This document shows positions 41,748 through 50,839 of a stretch of 64,000 nucleotides of DNA, in pieces. The number at the start of each line of letters is the position of its first letter. Positions within the stretch are counted from its first letter, which is position 1. This DNA comes from Petrimonas sulfuriphila (lineage in GTDB: Bacteria; Bacteroidota; Bacteroidia; Bacteroidales; Dysgonomonadaceae). The notes below the pieces were generated by a model. The model did not search any database. It saw nothing but the letters and a program-made list of their open reading frames with translations, and had not been told where the DNA came from. Made by a program: the position numbers and the translations under genes. Location: NCBI RefSeq assembly GCF_051201015.1, contig NZ_JBPEHI010000006.1; one strand, given 5' to 3'.

Positions 41748-44018
41748 ATGATTGAACGGAGAGATTTTTTAAAAAAAGTTGCAATTAGCGGTGTCGCACT
41801 AACATCCGCAAATGGATTAACAAGTTTTACCTCTCGCTTTCCCGACACACCAAATAATTCCGAAGGACAAGGGATTATCGAGAAAGAAAAAGATACACTT
41901 TCTGCTGTGTGGAAATTTGATTTTGACGAGAGAAATGCTCAACTTATCCTGCAAAATCTAAATGTGACCCTAAAGGGAAAATTACGTTTTCTGTCGGACG
42001 ATACGCCCTGGATGGTCTGCTGCTCCCGGGACGGAGTTGCCAACCGGAATACCTTGGTGGATCCTCGAGGCGACGTGCAGGGTTATTGGGTGCTCAATAC
42101 AGTAGGCACGCAGCTAGAGCTACTGTTCTACCACCGGACAGCACAGCGATTCGCAGGGAGGTTCTCTTTTGAGGGTACTATTTTCTTTTCAGAAGATGCT
42201 TTTCCCTGTCGGACCAAACCCGTTGTCGGAGAGAGGGTGTTAAATCTGATGAGTGGGTTTGCCGATTCGCTCCTGAATGATTCCTTATTCTCTCCGAAGG
42301 ATGATCTTTTATTACAGTTCACTGCCGCAAATTTCAGGATCCAAACGGTTGTCAAGGGGGAGTTTTCATTCCGGTTAAGCGGACGAATCGAAGATGCCGC
42401 TGAGACGGTTTTTGTCTTCAACATGGAGCCTGGTTACTTTCAAAAACGATATATCCCCTACTATCAGCCCATTGACAGGAAACGCTGTCCTGTCGTCCCT
42501 ACCGGATGGATGTCCTGGAACACCTATTTCGATAAAGCTTCGGCGGAAGACAACTTGGCCGAAGCCCGGATTGGAAAGAAGTACCTTCAACCTTTCGGTT
42601 GCGAGTTTTGGTCCATCGAGTCTTGGCAAGGAAATTCCGATCAATTGCCAGTGAGGGACTTCTACAACATGAACCTTGAGGTAAATGAAAAACAATTTCC
42701 CAAAGGAATGAAAGCGTTGGCCGATGAAATACGGTTGCTGGGTTTTCGTCCCGGGTTGTGGATGGCTCCTTTTGGCACGGGAAATGAATTGTTTTATAAG
42801 GAACACCATAGCTGGTTCTTGCACGACAAGAACGGAAAACCCATCAGCTCCTGGAACGGCAAGTACACTCTGGATCCCACGGTAAGGGAAGCGAGAGAAC
42901 ACCTGCGGGAAATACACCGGATCGCATCCAGGGAATGGGGATATGAGTTTTTTAAGATTGATGGTATGTCGGGACGAAATTCCGGTTACTGCGCTCATTT
43001 ATACGAACGACCCGAAATCAGGGCGTGTTTCAACGATCCGTCCTGCCTCAATCCTTTTGAACTCTGCGTACAGGCATTCCGTGAAGGAATGGGTGAGGAC
43101 CGGGTATTTCTGGCCTGTCAAGGACATACTTCGGGTCCGGAAGCGAGATATGCAGAGGCCTCCCGTATCGGGGCAGATATTGTACATCCTAACCAGCCGG
43201 TCGTGTGGAGTGGCGTGGTAAATCAGGCAAGTTGTCTGGTTAATCAAGTATTTACTCACAATATCGTAATGATAGCAGATCCCGATACCTTGCTTGTGGG
43301 TGATCTTCCTTTGGAGGAAGCACGTACCTCGGCCACGATTGTCGCTTTACCCGGACAAATGACATTTTTTGGTGATAAACTAGCTGGCCTAGAGGAAAGA
43401 AAAATGAAAATTTTACAACAGACATTGCCCGTAGCAGATGTTCGTCCAGGGAATCTCTATCCCTATTTTGGGACAATGCCTGTGTGGAATTTGCGGATAC
43501 AACACGAATTTATAGGCAAGTATAATGTGATCGCTTTTTTTAATTGGGAGGATCAGAGAAACTTCATATCTACAACGCCGGAGGAGTTAGGCATCGAGAA
43601 TCAGGATTACACCGGTTTTGAATTCTGGGAAAAACAACCTTTTAATTATAAATCGATTGAGAAACAATTTTCGTTGGAAGTTCCTCCTCATGCTGTGAGA
43701 TTGGTGGCCATCCATCCGATAAAAGATGTTCCTCAATGGATCAGTAGTGATCGTCACATTACCCAAAATGGTATGGAGGTGTCGGCTATGGAATGGGAAA
43801 GCAAGCGAATGCTATTGAACGGAACTGTTCGGCTTGTCGGGTCGTTTCCTTTATCCATGTATATCAAAGTTCCTCGGCGATATACATTCGGGGACATAAC
43901 ATGTAAAGACGCCAAATGTCGTGTTATTCAAAATCAGGATGTGCTTTCGATCACTTTTCAAGGAGAAGAGTCTGGGGAAACGGACTTTTCCATCAAATTC
44001 AAACAGAAGATTAGTTAA
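41748..44018 (+). CDS. GH36-like alpha-galactosidase, Tat-exported
   Basis: The 756-residue protein starts with a Tat signal (ERRDFLKKVAI). The N-terminal domain (about 45-230) is a beta-sandwich; the central TIM barrel carries GWMSWNTYFDKAS near 252, RPGLWMAPFGTG near 333, the candidate nucleophile D405 in FFKIDGMSGR and the candidate acid/base Asp in SRIGADIVHPN near 478. This fits clan GH-D (GH36/GH27-type) alpha-galactosidases or alpha-N-acetylgalactosaminidases. The C-terminal part is a beta domain. Tat use is uncommon for this enzyme type and suggests cytoplasmic folding before export. It follows a GH43 gene and precedes a glycerophosphodiesterase gene by about 36 bases. Confidence 0.85.
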   Translation: MIERRDFLKKVAISGVALTSANGLTSFTSRFPDTPNNSEGQGIIEKEKDTLSAVWKFDFDERNAQLILQNLNVTLKGKLRFLSDDTPWMVCCSRDGVANRNTLVDPRGDVQGYWVLNTVGTQLELLFYHRTAQRFAGRFSFEGTIFFSEDAFPCRTKPVVGERVLNLMSGFADSLLNDSLFSPKDDLLLQFTAANFRIQTVVKGEFSFRLSGRIEDAAETVFVFNMEPGYFQKRYIPYYQPIDRKRCPVVPTGWMSWNTYFDKASAEDNLAEARIGKKYLQPFGCEFWSIESWQGNSDQLPVRDFYNMNLEVNEKQFPKGMKALADEIRLLGFRPGLWMAPFGTGNELFYKEHHSWFLHDKNGKPISSWNGKYTLDPTVREAREHLREIHRIASREWGYEFFKIDGMSGRNSGYCAHLYERPEIRACFNDPSCLNPFELCVQAFREGMGEDRVFLACQGHTSGPEARYAEASRIGADIVHPNQPVVWSGVVNQASCLVNQVFTHNIVMIADPDTLLVGDLPLEEARTSATIVALPGQMTFFGDKLAGLEERKMKILQQTLPVADVRPGNLYPYFGTMPVWNLRIQHEFIGKYNVIAFFNWEDQRNFISTTPEELGIENQDYTGFEFWEKQPFNYKSIEKQFSLEVPPHAVRLVAIHPIKDVPQWISSDRHITQNGMEVSAMEWESKRMLLNGTVRLVGSFPLSMYIKVPRRYTFGDITCKDAKCRVIQNQDVLSITFQGEESGETDFSIKFKQKIS

Positions 44019-44054
44019 TATATCTTTTTTAAAAAAAATTAAACCATAAAAGTC

Positions 44055-44915
44055 ATGATCATGAATGCAGATGGCCGTGTAAAAAGAATGGGTTTTTCAT
44101 TCAGAGTGAAATTAGCGATTCTAATAATTCTGTGTTGTTTTTTCAACAGTTATGCACAAGTAATAAATGTCAATATCCACGCTCATCGTGGTGGAATGCT
44201 TGAATACGAAGAAAATACGATCAATGCTCTGAAAGAAACCTATGAGCGGGGTATTCGCGGATACGAAATTGATATACGGCAAACGAAGGACGGTAAGTTA
44301 GTCCTTTTACATGACGCATCTTTGCTCCGGTCGGTCGGCATTGATCGTCCCATTGAATATTTAACATTAAATGAGATCAGAAAATTAAGGACGAAACAGG
44401 GAAATACAATTCCGACATTGGAAGAGGTTCTTGATTTTTTCAACGATAAAGAGGAGGTATATGTGGAATTCGAAATGAAAACAAATAACCCCATGTATGA
44501 TGAAGCCACTTTAAAGCGCTATTGCGACCAGCTTTGTGATAAAATATATGCAGCGAAACCGCCAACATCCACATATGTATTGACATCCTTTGACAAAAGA
44601 CCACTGAAGTATTTAAAAGAAAATCGTCCGAAAACAGAATTAATGTTAATAAAATCGGAAGGATTGAGTGAAAATCTGCTGCAGGAGGCCAACGAACTTG
44701 GAATTAAAAGAGTCGCGTGCAGAATTGATGGAACCACACGCGGGATGGTTCAGCATGCGAAAGAAGAAGGATTTACGGTTTGTCTATGGCCCGGCACGTC
44801 TGTAGAGGATTTTTTACTAGGGGTTGCCTTAGGAGGTGATCATTTGTGTACGGATGTTCCTTTGGCAATTTCGAAATGGGTAAAAGCAAATGTTTCTTGG
44901 ATTAAGTTAAAGTGA
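44055..44915 (+). CDS. Glycerophosphodiester phosphodiesterase, secreted
   Basis: GDPD enzymes split glycerophosphodiesters into glycerol-3-phosphate and an alcohol, using Ca or Mg. The 286-residue protein has a signal peptide (hydrophobic core about residues 19-32, ending SYAQ). The catalytic block is intact: HAHRGG near residue 42 with the first His, EENTINAL, GYEIDIRQTKDGKLVLLHDASL near 75 and YVEFEMKTNN near 136. It follows the GH36-like gene closely, which suggests that the unit removes a galactosyl unit and then opens the phosphodiester. In-frame ATGs at 44061 and 44088 are other possible starts. Confidence 0.92.
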   Translation: MIMNADGRVKRMGFSFRVKLAILIILCCFFNSYAQVINVNIHAHRGGMLEYEENTINALKETYERGIRGYEIDIRQTKDGKLVLLHDASLLRSVGIDRPIEYLTLNEIRKLRTKQGNTIPTLEEVLDFFNDKEEVYVEFEMKTNNPMYDEATLKRYCDQLCDKIYAAKPPTSTYVLTSFDKRPLKYLKENRPKTELMLIKSEGLSENLLQEANELGIKRVACRIDGTTRGMVQHAKEEGFTVCLWPGTSVEDFLLGVALGGDHLCTDVPLAISKWVKANVSWIKLK

Positions 44916-44991
44916 AATCATTAATTTAGGCACTCATAAACGACACCTGCAAGCATCACTCACATAAATAAACATTTAATCCTGAGATAAG

Positions 44992-45065
44992 TGGAGAATA
45001 TCGGAGTCGAACCGATGACCTTTTGACTGCCAGTCAAACGCTCTAGCCAGCTGAGCTAATCCCCC
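44992..45065 (-). tRNA. tRNA-Ala (anticodon GGC)
   Basis: On the - strand a 74-base cloverleaf can be drawn: a 7-bp acceptor stem starting GGGGGAT, D arm with TAGCTCAGCTGG, anticodon stem TTTGA/TCAAA with loop CTGGCAG and anticodon GGC, and TPsiC loop GGTTCGACTCC. The acceptor stem contains the G3:U70 wobble pair that identifies tRNA-Ala, and the discriminator base is A73. The 3' CCA is not encoded. Its promoter is interleaved with that of the divergent DUF4286 gene. Confidence 0.93.
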
Positions 45066-45081
45066 ATGTTTTTTGTTTCGG

Positions 45082-45115
45082 TTTGCAAAGATAGAGTTTT
45101 TATTTAAATTTGCAA
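45082..45115. promoter_or_regulatory. Interleaved divergent promoters (tRNA-Ala leftward, DUF4286-ruvC rightward)
   Basis: Rightward: TTTG (45082-45085), 19 bases, then TAAATTTG (45105-45112). Leftward on the complement: TTG (45115-45113), 19 bases, then TATCTTTG (45093-45086). Both match the Bacteroidota TTTG-N19-TAnnTTTG pattern exactly in spacing. Each -33 abuts the opposite -7, through the palindrome TTTGCAAA at 45082-45089. The predicted tRNA start leaves a leader of about 14 bases; the rightward start is about 33 bases before the ATG at 45152. Confidence 0.8.
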
Positions 45116-45151
45116 CGGTATTCGAAAAGTAAATTTACAGAAAAGAACACA

Positions 45152-45460
45152 ATGATTATTTATAACACTACTTTTAGCGTTCCGACAGAATTACAGAACA
45201 AGTTTCTGGATTTTATCCGTAACGAGTACATCCCCTTATCCACCCAAAACCATGTCATGAAAGAGCCAAGGCTCACACGTGTTTTTTCTAAAGACGACAA
45301 CGGGGATGCCTCCTATGCCCTGGAGTTTAAATCCGATACAATTGAAGCCCTGGAGGAATGGAACAAAACTGTGGGAAGAAAGCTCTATTTTTTAATAACA
45401 ACAAGATTTGGACAAAACATTCAGGGATTTGCAACACTTTTGCAACCCATTGATCTATGA
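45152..45460 (+). CDS. DUF4286-family protein
   Basis: The 102-residue cytoplasmic protein has the DUF4286 pattern: an N-terminal strand IIYNTTFSVP, a helix with the FLDFIRNEYIP stretch, then LTRVFSKDDNGDASYALEFKS. It looks like a small ferredoxin-like alpha/beta fold of unknown function. I chose the ATG at 45152; an upstream in-frame TTG at 45110 lies inside the predicted -7 box and cannot be the start. Its stop overlaps the start of ruvC by 4 bases, so the two are translationally coupled. Confidence 0.85.
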   Translation: MIIYNTTFSVPTELQNKFLDFIRNEYIPLSTQNHVMKEPRLTRVFSKDDNGDASYALEFKSDTIEALEEWNKTVGRKLYFLITTRFGQNIQGFATLLQPIDL

Positions 45461-46035
45461 TACAACAACCGCCTATAAAAGAACGAATTATTCTGGGTAT
45501 CGACCCGGGGACACAAGTTATGGGATACGGAATTCTCAAGGTCCTCGGGAACAAGCCGGCACTTGAAGCAATGGGTGTTATGCAGCTCGACAAATATGAA
45601 AACCATTACCTTCGTCTGGCAAAAATTTATTCACGGGTTGTCAGCTTGATCGAAGAATATTTACCCGATGAGATGGCTATTGAAGCACCTTTTTACGGTA
45701 AAAATGTGCAAAGCATGCTCAAACTTGGCCGTGCACAAGGTGTTGCCATGGCCGCAGCCATAGCACGAGACGTTCCCATTTTTGAATACGCTCCGTTGAA
45801 AATAAAAATGTCCATTACCGGAAATGGGCGTGCGGCAAAAGAACAGGTGGCCTACATGTTGCAAAAGATTCTGCAGATCCCTGACGCGAACATGCTTCCT
45901 CAGCTGGATGCCACGGACGGTCTGGCTGCAGCCATGTGCCACTATTACCAGTCTTTGGGTGTTCAATCCGATGGTCTTAAATACAAGAACTGGAAAGATT
46001 TTGCAGAACGTAATCAGACAAAAATAAGAAAATAA
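45457..46035 (+). CDS. ruvC: Holliday-junction endonuclease RuvC
   Basis: RuvC resolves four-way DNA junctions with RuvAB during recombination. The 192-residue protein has the four acidic catalytic residues in their usual places: Asp in ILGIDPGTQVMGYG near residue 15, Glu in MAIEAPFYGKN near 75, and the two Asp in PQLDATDGLAAAMCH near 148-151. It starts within the last codons of the DUF4286 gene (ATGA overlap). ruvA and ruvB are not in the window. Confidence 0.97.
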   Translation: MIQQPPIKERIILGIDPGTQVMGYGILKVLGNKPALEAMGVMQLDKYENHYLRLAKIYSRVVSLIEEYLPDEMAIEAPFYGKNVQSMLKLGRAQGVAMAAAIARDVPIFEYAPLKIKMSITGNGRAAKEQVAYMLQKILQIPDANMLPQLDATDGLAAAMCHYYQSLGVQSDGLKYKNWKDFAERNQTKIRK

Positions 46036-46060
46036 ATTTTCAAATCCATAATCATTTTTT

Positions 46061-46068
46061 TATCTTTG
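46061..46068 (+). promoter_or_regulatory. -7 box immediately before the HU-CCDC81/SPOR gene
   Basis: TATCTTTG matches TAnnTTTG and ends only 4 bases before the ATG at 46073. A start of transcription about 6-8 bases after the box would fall on or within the start codon, so the mRNA from it would be leaderless. The -33 region is a poor match. Confidence 0.4.
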
Positions 46069-46072
46069 CGTT

Positions 46073-46993
46073 ATGAACCAGCTGATTTCCCATATAGAAT
46101 ATCTTTTACATACACACAATTGTGTAATTGTTCCTTCACTGGGAGGATTTGTTGTGAATACGGCTCCTGCCCACAGAAACGGACTCTCGGTTTTCAATCC
46201 ACCGGAGTGTGAACTGGTATTTAATCGAGAACTCTCCCACAACGACGGATTATTGGTGGAGTCTTACATGCGTATTGACGGCATTTCTTTTGAAAACGCC
46301 ACACAAAAAATCAATGACTCCGTGCGACAGATTAAAAACCAGTTACGTTCTGAGAAATCTGTCGATCTGGGCGATCTGGGAAGTTTCCGGATGGTGGATG
46401 ATCAGCGGTTTGTTTATCAGTCAAAAAATTTTGTGCGACCCGAACACTTTGGGCTTTCCAGTGCTTCCTTGAAACCCGTAATTCAGCTGCAGCCGGCTGC
46501 ACAGTTAGTCGAAATACCGGAAAGCAGCAAGAAATCCATTGTAAGGAAAGCAGGCATTGGTGCAGCTGCAGCAGCGGTTATTGCCGCTATAATGCTTCTT
46601 TTCCCCATTCAGGACAGTACTCTTCGCCATCAAACGGCTCAATTCTTCTCCCTCGGTTCAGTCCCATCCGTTGCGGCTGGAGCTGTTTCCGGGGAAACGC
46701 CGGATCTTAGTGAAAACATTACCACAACCCAACCCGAAGTAGAAGCTACGCTGTCATCGGAAGGCCCCAAGTTTTACATCGTGACCGGTGTTTATCAGGT
46801 TCGCAATGTAGCCGATGACATGATTGCCCTGTTGCATTCCGAAGGATTTTCAGCTGCTTCCGTTATCGATCGCCCCAATCGTATCGATGTTTACGCCTTG
46901 TCTTTCTCTACACGCGAGGAAGCTGAACAAAACCTGAAACAGCTCAAAAAGGATTTTCCCAATCACCGGGATGCCTGGGTATTGAAAAGGTGA
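46073..46993 (+). CDS. HU-CCDC81 and SPOR domain membrane protein
   Basis: The 306-residue protein has two HU-CCDC81 domains (about residues 1-55, starting QLISHIEYLLHTHNCVIVP, and about 60-140), a membrane helix at about 160-178 and a periplasmic SPOR domain at about 228-306 (FYIVTGVYQVRNVADDMIALL). SPOR domains bind denuded septal peptidoglycan, and HU-CCDC81 modules are related to the HU DNA-binding fold. The protein could therefore link something cytoplasmic, perhaps DNA, to the division septum (inference). This architecture is conserved in Bacteroidota. It follows ruvC by 37 bases and its stop is 4 bases from the stop of the convergent M28 peptidase gene. Confidence 0.85.
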   Translation: MNQLISHIEYLLHTHNCVIVPSLGGFVVNTAPAHRNGLSVFNPPECELVFNRELSHNDGLLVESYMRIDGISFENATQKINDSVRQIKNQLRSEKSVDLGDLGSFRMVDDQRFVYQSKNFVRPEHFGLSSASLKPVIQLQPAAQLVEIPESSKKSIVRKAGIGAAAAAVIAAIMLLFPIQDSTLRHQTAQFFSLGSVPSVAAGAVSGETPDLSENITTTQPEVEATLSSEGPKFYIVTGVYQVRNVADDMIALLHSEGFSAASVIDRPNRIDVYALSFSTREEAEQNLKQLKKDFPNHRDAWVLKR

Positions 46994-46997
46994 TCGT

Positions 46998-48497
46998 TTA
47001 CTCCTGAATATAAATCCCGTCCCGCGGTAACAAATTCTTTAAATTAGCCATGTTATAAACTGTAACCGCCTGCGTTACGGATGTATAGTCCATGTACTCA
47101 GGAATGCTTAAGTTATACAGGTCGCGGGTAGTATGCCAGATTTCCCGGTAACTGAAATTATACCCTAACGGATCCGTATTGCTGAAAGCAAGAGTCGGAA
47201 CGCCATTCATGGCAAAATAGGCATGATCGCTACCTCCGGCAGTAATGGGGACAGCACGAGGAGGTTGTGTGCTTTTTTCAACGGTGAAAGGAATCTGAGG
47301 ATTGTAATCGGCTAACCCCTCCGTACATTTTACAATATCGTCGTACATATTTTCGGGAACGTTCAACCCCGATGCGGCGGTTGGACCGCCGTCACGGTTA
47401 AAATAATTGGATATCTTTTTCAATTTATCCGGATTGTTCTCCACCCAAAATTTAGAGCCCAACAACCCAAACTCTTCTCCTGCCCAAAAACAAAACAAAA
47501 TCGTCCTGTCGGGACGGTTTCCTCCGGCAGCCATGATCATCCGCGCCATTTCCAGATTAGGAGCAACGCCCGTCCCACAATCAACCGCCCCAGTGGAGGA
47601 ATCGTAGGAGTCCAGATGACAGCCGCTCATCACGTATTCATCCGGATATTTCGTCCCCCGGATCTTTCCTATCACATTGTGGTATTTTACCGGTCCGGGT
47701 TTGAAATGGTTGCGTATGTCAAATTCCAACATTACAAACTCCCTCCTTTCCACTTTTTTTCGAATAATATTATACTGATCTTCATTCAATTTTATATCGG
47801 GAATGGTGGGCAGGTTATCAAACGACAAGCTGTAAATATTTTTCCGGTCATACATCGCCACCAGTGGAACCGGAGCCGACTGGATCGTTCCCAGAATTCC
47901 GGCTTCCCTCATCTCCTTATAGAATAATGCCGGCTCGGTGATTTTGTCAGAATCGTTTGGAGATGCTTCTTTTTTGGCAATGATGGCACTCCGCAGGGAA
48001 TCTCCGCTTACAGAATGATCAATAGGAAAACCGGTATTCTGTCCTTCAATCAACACCCATGCTCCTTTCAATTTCCCCTTCATCCGTTCAAACTCCTGCC
48101 GGGTTTTGGGTTCAACAACCACATGTCCGCGTTGTACTCCTTTTGTTCCGGATGTATAGCTAGGCGTTACAAAATCGAGTGACATGGAGGTATCACTGTA
48201 CATTTTCCCAAACCAGGGGCCCCGGTTAAAACCCACGGGCATTTCTCCCACTTCCTGAATTTCCACTTCCAACCCCCACTCCTTCAGTTTACCGGCCACC
48301 CAGTACGTCGCATTTTCATAAGCGTCGGAACCTATCGGCCTACCGCCGATCCGGTTGGTGAGTATATCCAAATGTTGCATGGTGCGGTTATCCGTTTTCC
48401 CAATCTCCATGATTTTTTTGCTTACTTTATTTTGCGCTCCGACAGGTAGACTTCCTATCAGCAGAACGAGGAAGCAAACTTTTCTGATAATATGCAT
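46998..48497 (-). CDS. M28-family zinc peptidase, secreted
   Basis: M28 enzymes are two-zinc aminopeptidases or carboxypeptidases. The 499-residue protein has a signal peptide ending PVGAQ, a protease-associated insertion (about residues 110-215) and the catalytic domain from about 275. Ligands and catalytic residues can be placed in MSGCHLDSYDSSTGAVDCGTG, the FWAGEEFGLLGS block (Glu base and ligand) and NRDGG near 365, with a final GGSDHAYFAMNG near 430. The length is typical of the glutamate-carboxypeptidase-like secreted forms of Bacteroidota. A TATCTTTG element lies on the - strand at 48530-48523, a plausible -7 box. Confidence 0.93.
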   Translation of the reverse strand: MHIIRKVCFLVLLIGSLPVGAQNKVSKKIMEIGKTDNRTMQHLDILTNRIGGRPIGSDAYENATYWVAGKLKEWGLEVEIQEVGEMPVGFNRGPWFGKMYSDTSMSLDFVTPSYTSGTKGVQRGHVVVEPKTRQEFERMKGKLKGAWVLIEGQNTGFPIDHSVSGDSLRSAIIAKKEASPNDSDKITEPALFYKEMREAGILGTIQSAPVPLVAMYDRKNIYSLSFDNLPTIPDIKLNEDQYNIIRKKVERREFVMLEFDIRNHFKPGPVKYHNVIGKIRGTKYPDEYVMSGCHLDSYDSSTGAVDCGTGVAPNLEMARMIMAAGGNRPDRTILFCFWAGEEFGLLGSKFWVENNPDKLKKISNYFNRDGGPTAASGLNVPENMYDDIVKCTEGLADYNPQIPFTVEKSTQPPRAVPITAGGSDHAYFAMNGVPTLAFSNTDPLGYNFSYREIWHTTRDLYNLSIPEYMDYTSVTQAVTVYNMANLKNLLPRDGIYIQE

Positions 48498-48744
48498 TTG
48501 AAATGTATTTTGATTTTTTTTACAAAGATATTCATATTTGCGTAAAATCCGCCATCAAACTTCCTTTCAAAAAGGAAACCTCCCGAATACTTTTAACTTT
48601 TCTTATGCAGTGATTTTGAAAAATTGGGCATCTCTTAAGAAACAAATGATTAATTTTGTTATAGATAGCAGGTAACAGATATTAGACTGAAATCTGTCAG
48701 AAAGGCGGTCTGATTTTGATAGTGTAACGGCCAAAATATACAAT

Positions 48745-49638
48745 ATGAAGATTCCGCAACAACTTTTACTTCTGTTTTTCCTGATGTTTCTGGTGTTTTA
48801 TTCGGTGTGCGCACAAGAGAACCCCATCAGAAAAGATAGTTTAAGGATAATCCCGAAAAATCCGTTGTCCTTGCCCTCCTATTCTGCTGCACCGGGTGGT
48901 GTTTCCGTCATTATTCCCACCATACACCCGATCGTGGGAAAAGACGGGCTTCAATACAACCGCTTCAACGACTTCACGGTAAATCCTTACCTTATGTCTC
49001 GCACACAACCATCGGGCGTTCAGTTTTACGGTACCGGATCGGATAATATTAATTCCAAATCACGAACAGCCGTAGCAACCTATTCACCGGTTCCGAGAAT
49101 AAGCCTTTATTCTGCAGCTACACTGGGATTAGTGGAAACCCCTTTTTTTGGGAAAGGAAACTATTATATACTGAATGCCGGGGCTAGCTATCTGCTTACA
49201 CCCAATCTCAATGCGGGGTTATCGGGGATGTATAATTCAAATTTTAACGTTATTCCCTTCTGGAGCGTCTCTGCAGATTTACAGTATCTGGCAGGCAGGA
49301 ACTTGATGTTAGAAGGCAGTGCCGGCTTTATGAAGACCGGCGCCAACATGTTTAACCTGAACCAATCGGCGGTGCTGATCGACCTTCACGCCCGGTACCG
49401 TTTGTCTGACGACTGGTTTCTGAATGCCTACGGAGGATTTCCGGTGACGCAAAAGACCAACCGCCCTGGTGTACCCATGATGCCGATGATGGACAACACG
49501 CACTACGGCGGCACTGTTGAGTACTGGTTCCAACCCACTGTGGGTGCAGAAGCAGGGTTGATTTGGGTACGCGACATGTTTTCGGGCAAGATGCGCCCGC
49601 AGCCGAAACTGGAACTTAAGTTCAGGCCGGGAAGGTAG
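48745..49638 (+). CDS. Outer-membrane beta-barrel-like protein, unknown
   Basis: The 297-residue protein has a signal peptide ending VCAQ. After a Pro/Ser-rich linker the body is a series of amphipathic strands with aromatic ends (ISLYSAATLGLVETPFFG, YYILNAGASYLLTPNLNAGL, LMLEGSAGFMKTG), ending PKLELKFRPGR. That is the pattern of a small outer-membrane barrel. No family is recognised. It is convergent with the YeiH-type gene (22-base gap) and I see no functional partner next to it. Confidence 0.6.
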   Translation: MKIPQQLLLLFFLMFLVFYSVCAQENPIRKDSLRIIPKNPLSLPSYSAAPGGVSVIIPTIHPIVGKDGLQYNRFNDFTVNPYLMSRTQPSGVQFYGTGSDNINSKSRTAVATYSPVPRISLYSAATLGLVETPFFGKGNYYILNAGASYLLTPNLNAGLSGMYNSNFNVIPFWSVSADLQYLAGRNLMLEGSAGFMKTGANMFNLNQSAVLIDLHARYRLSDDWFLNAYGGFPVTQKTNRPGVPMMPMMDNTHYGGTVEYWFQPTVGAEAGLIWVRDMFSGKMRPQPKLELKFRPGR

Positions 49639-49660
49639 AAAAAAAGCTGTCTGCTAAAAA

Positions 49661-50839
49661 TCAGAAACTTCTGAACAGAAACCACGCAACAACAAGCGTC
49701 AGGACAATATTAAATCCCTGCGCAATAAGAAACGACCAGATATATTTTGAATTTTCTTTCTTGAAGATATCCCTGAAGCTGGTTTCCAGGCCAATGCAAA
49801 CAAAAGCCAACGAGAAGAGCAACCCGCGCGATTCCTGGGCAATTTTCGAGAGACTTTTCCCGGTTGCCGGTTCAAAAGCAAAGCTGAAGATCAGCGATGC
49901 CACAAGAAACCCAAGGACAAATTTTGGGAAACGCTCCCACAAAACACTCCCCGAAGGACGAATATTGGAATTTGTACCTTTGTAAGACCAGTAAATGGAT
50001 ATAGCAAAAGCAGCAACACCCAGCAACACGTTTTGCGCCGATTTAATGATAACGCTGTATTGCTCTGCCGTTTCCCCGATGAATTTTCCCGAAGCCACCA
50101 CGGCAGCCGTAGTATCAATAGTGCCTCCCAACCAAGCCCCGGCCACCTGCTCACTCAATCCCATCCATTTGGCAAAGAAAGGCAGGATATACATCATCGG
50201 GATAGCGACAATAAGAACAAGCGAAACAATGAAAGAGAGTTTTTTAGGGTCGCCCTTGATGGCTCCGCAAGTAGCAATGGCAGCAGAAACACCGCAAATG
50301 GAAACTGAGCTCGATAACATCATGGACATTTCAGAATCAACACCCATCTTCCGCGAAACCCAGAAACTGAAATACCACACGCTTAGCACCACAATTACGG
50401 CTTGAATCATACCCAGGCTGCCCGCCCTCATAATTTCTCCGAAAAGGATGCTGCTACCCAGGATAACCAAGCCCGCTTTTATGTAATATTCACTCCGGAC
50501 GGCAGCTCCCATCCATTTGGGTAATCCAATCGTATTACGCACAATCAATCCTATCAGAACAGAGAAAAAGACCGATTCCAGCCCCATTTTTTTCACAAAA
50601 GCCACGTCGGTTATCACATCAGCCAACAAGGCAAGTGCGTAGATAATGATAAAGGATAAGATAAATTGTCCCTTATCTTTGTTTCCTAAAAAAAGATATC
50701 CCAGGTAGGATAACACTGCAATTGATGTAAACAAAACTACCGGATTTTTCATGTAACCCGGCATCAATATGACAAGCAACAAAATGACTCCACCAATGAG
50801 CGTAGCCGTCCAGTCTTCGTTCTTTAAGGATTTTAACAT
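49661..50839 (-). CDS. YeiH/UPF0324-family membrane transporter
   Basis: The roughly 392-residue polytopic protein has about ten hydrophobic segments. UPF0324 marks such as KAGLVILGSSILFGEI near residue 122, SSSVSICGVSAAIATCGAIKGDP near 175 and AWLGGTIDTTAAVVASGKF near 234 are present. The family is annotated as putative sulfate exporters, with little experimental support. I chose the ATG at 50839 because a TACCTTTG box (complement of 50868-50875) lies just upstream of it, inside the longer frame that would begin at 50896. Confidence 0.85.
   Translation of the reverse strand: MLKSLKNEDWTATLIGGVILLLVILMPGYMKNPVVLFTSIAVLSYLGYLFLGNKDKGQFILSFIIIYALALLADVITDVAFVKKMGLESVFFSVLIGLIVRNTIGLPKWMGAAVRSEYYIKAGLVILGSSILFGEIMRAGSLGMIQAVIVVLSVWYFSFWVSRKMGVDSEMSMMLSSSVSICGVSAAIATCGAIKGDPKKLSFIVSLVLIVAIPMMYILPFFAKWMGLSEQVAGAWLGGTIDTTAAVVASGKFIGETAEQYSVIIKSAQNVLLGVAAFAISIYWSYKGTNSNIRPSGSVLWERFPKFVLGFLVASLIFSFAFEPATGKSLSKIAQESRGLLFSLAFVCIGLETSFRDIFKKENSKYIWSFLIAQGFNIVLTLVVAWFLFRSF

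Noticed and set aside
44992..45065. tRNA-Gly or tRNA-Cys as identity for the tRNA
   Set aside because: The seven-base loop CTGGCAG places GGC at positions 34-36, and the acceptor stem has G3:U70, which together give tRNA-Ala.
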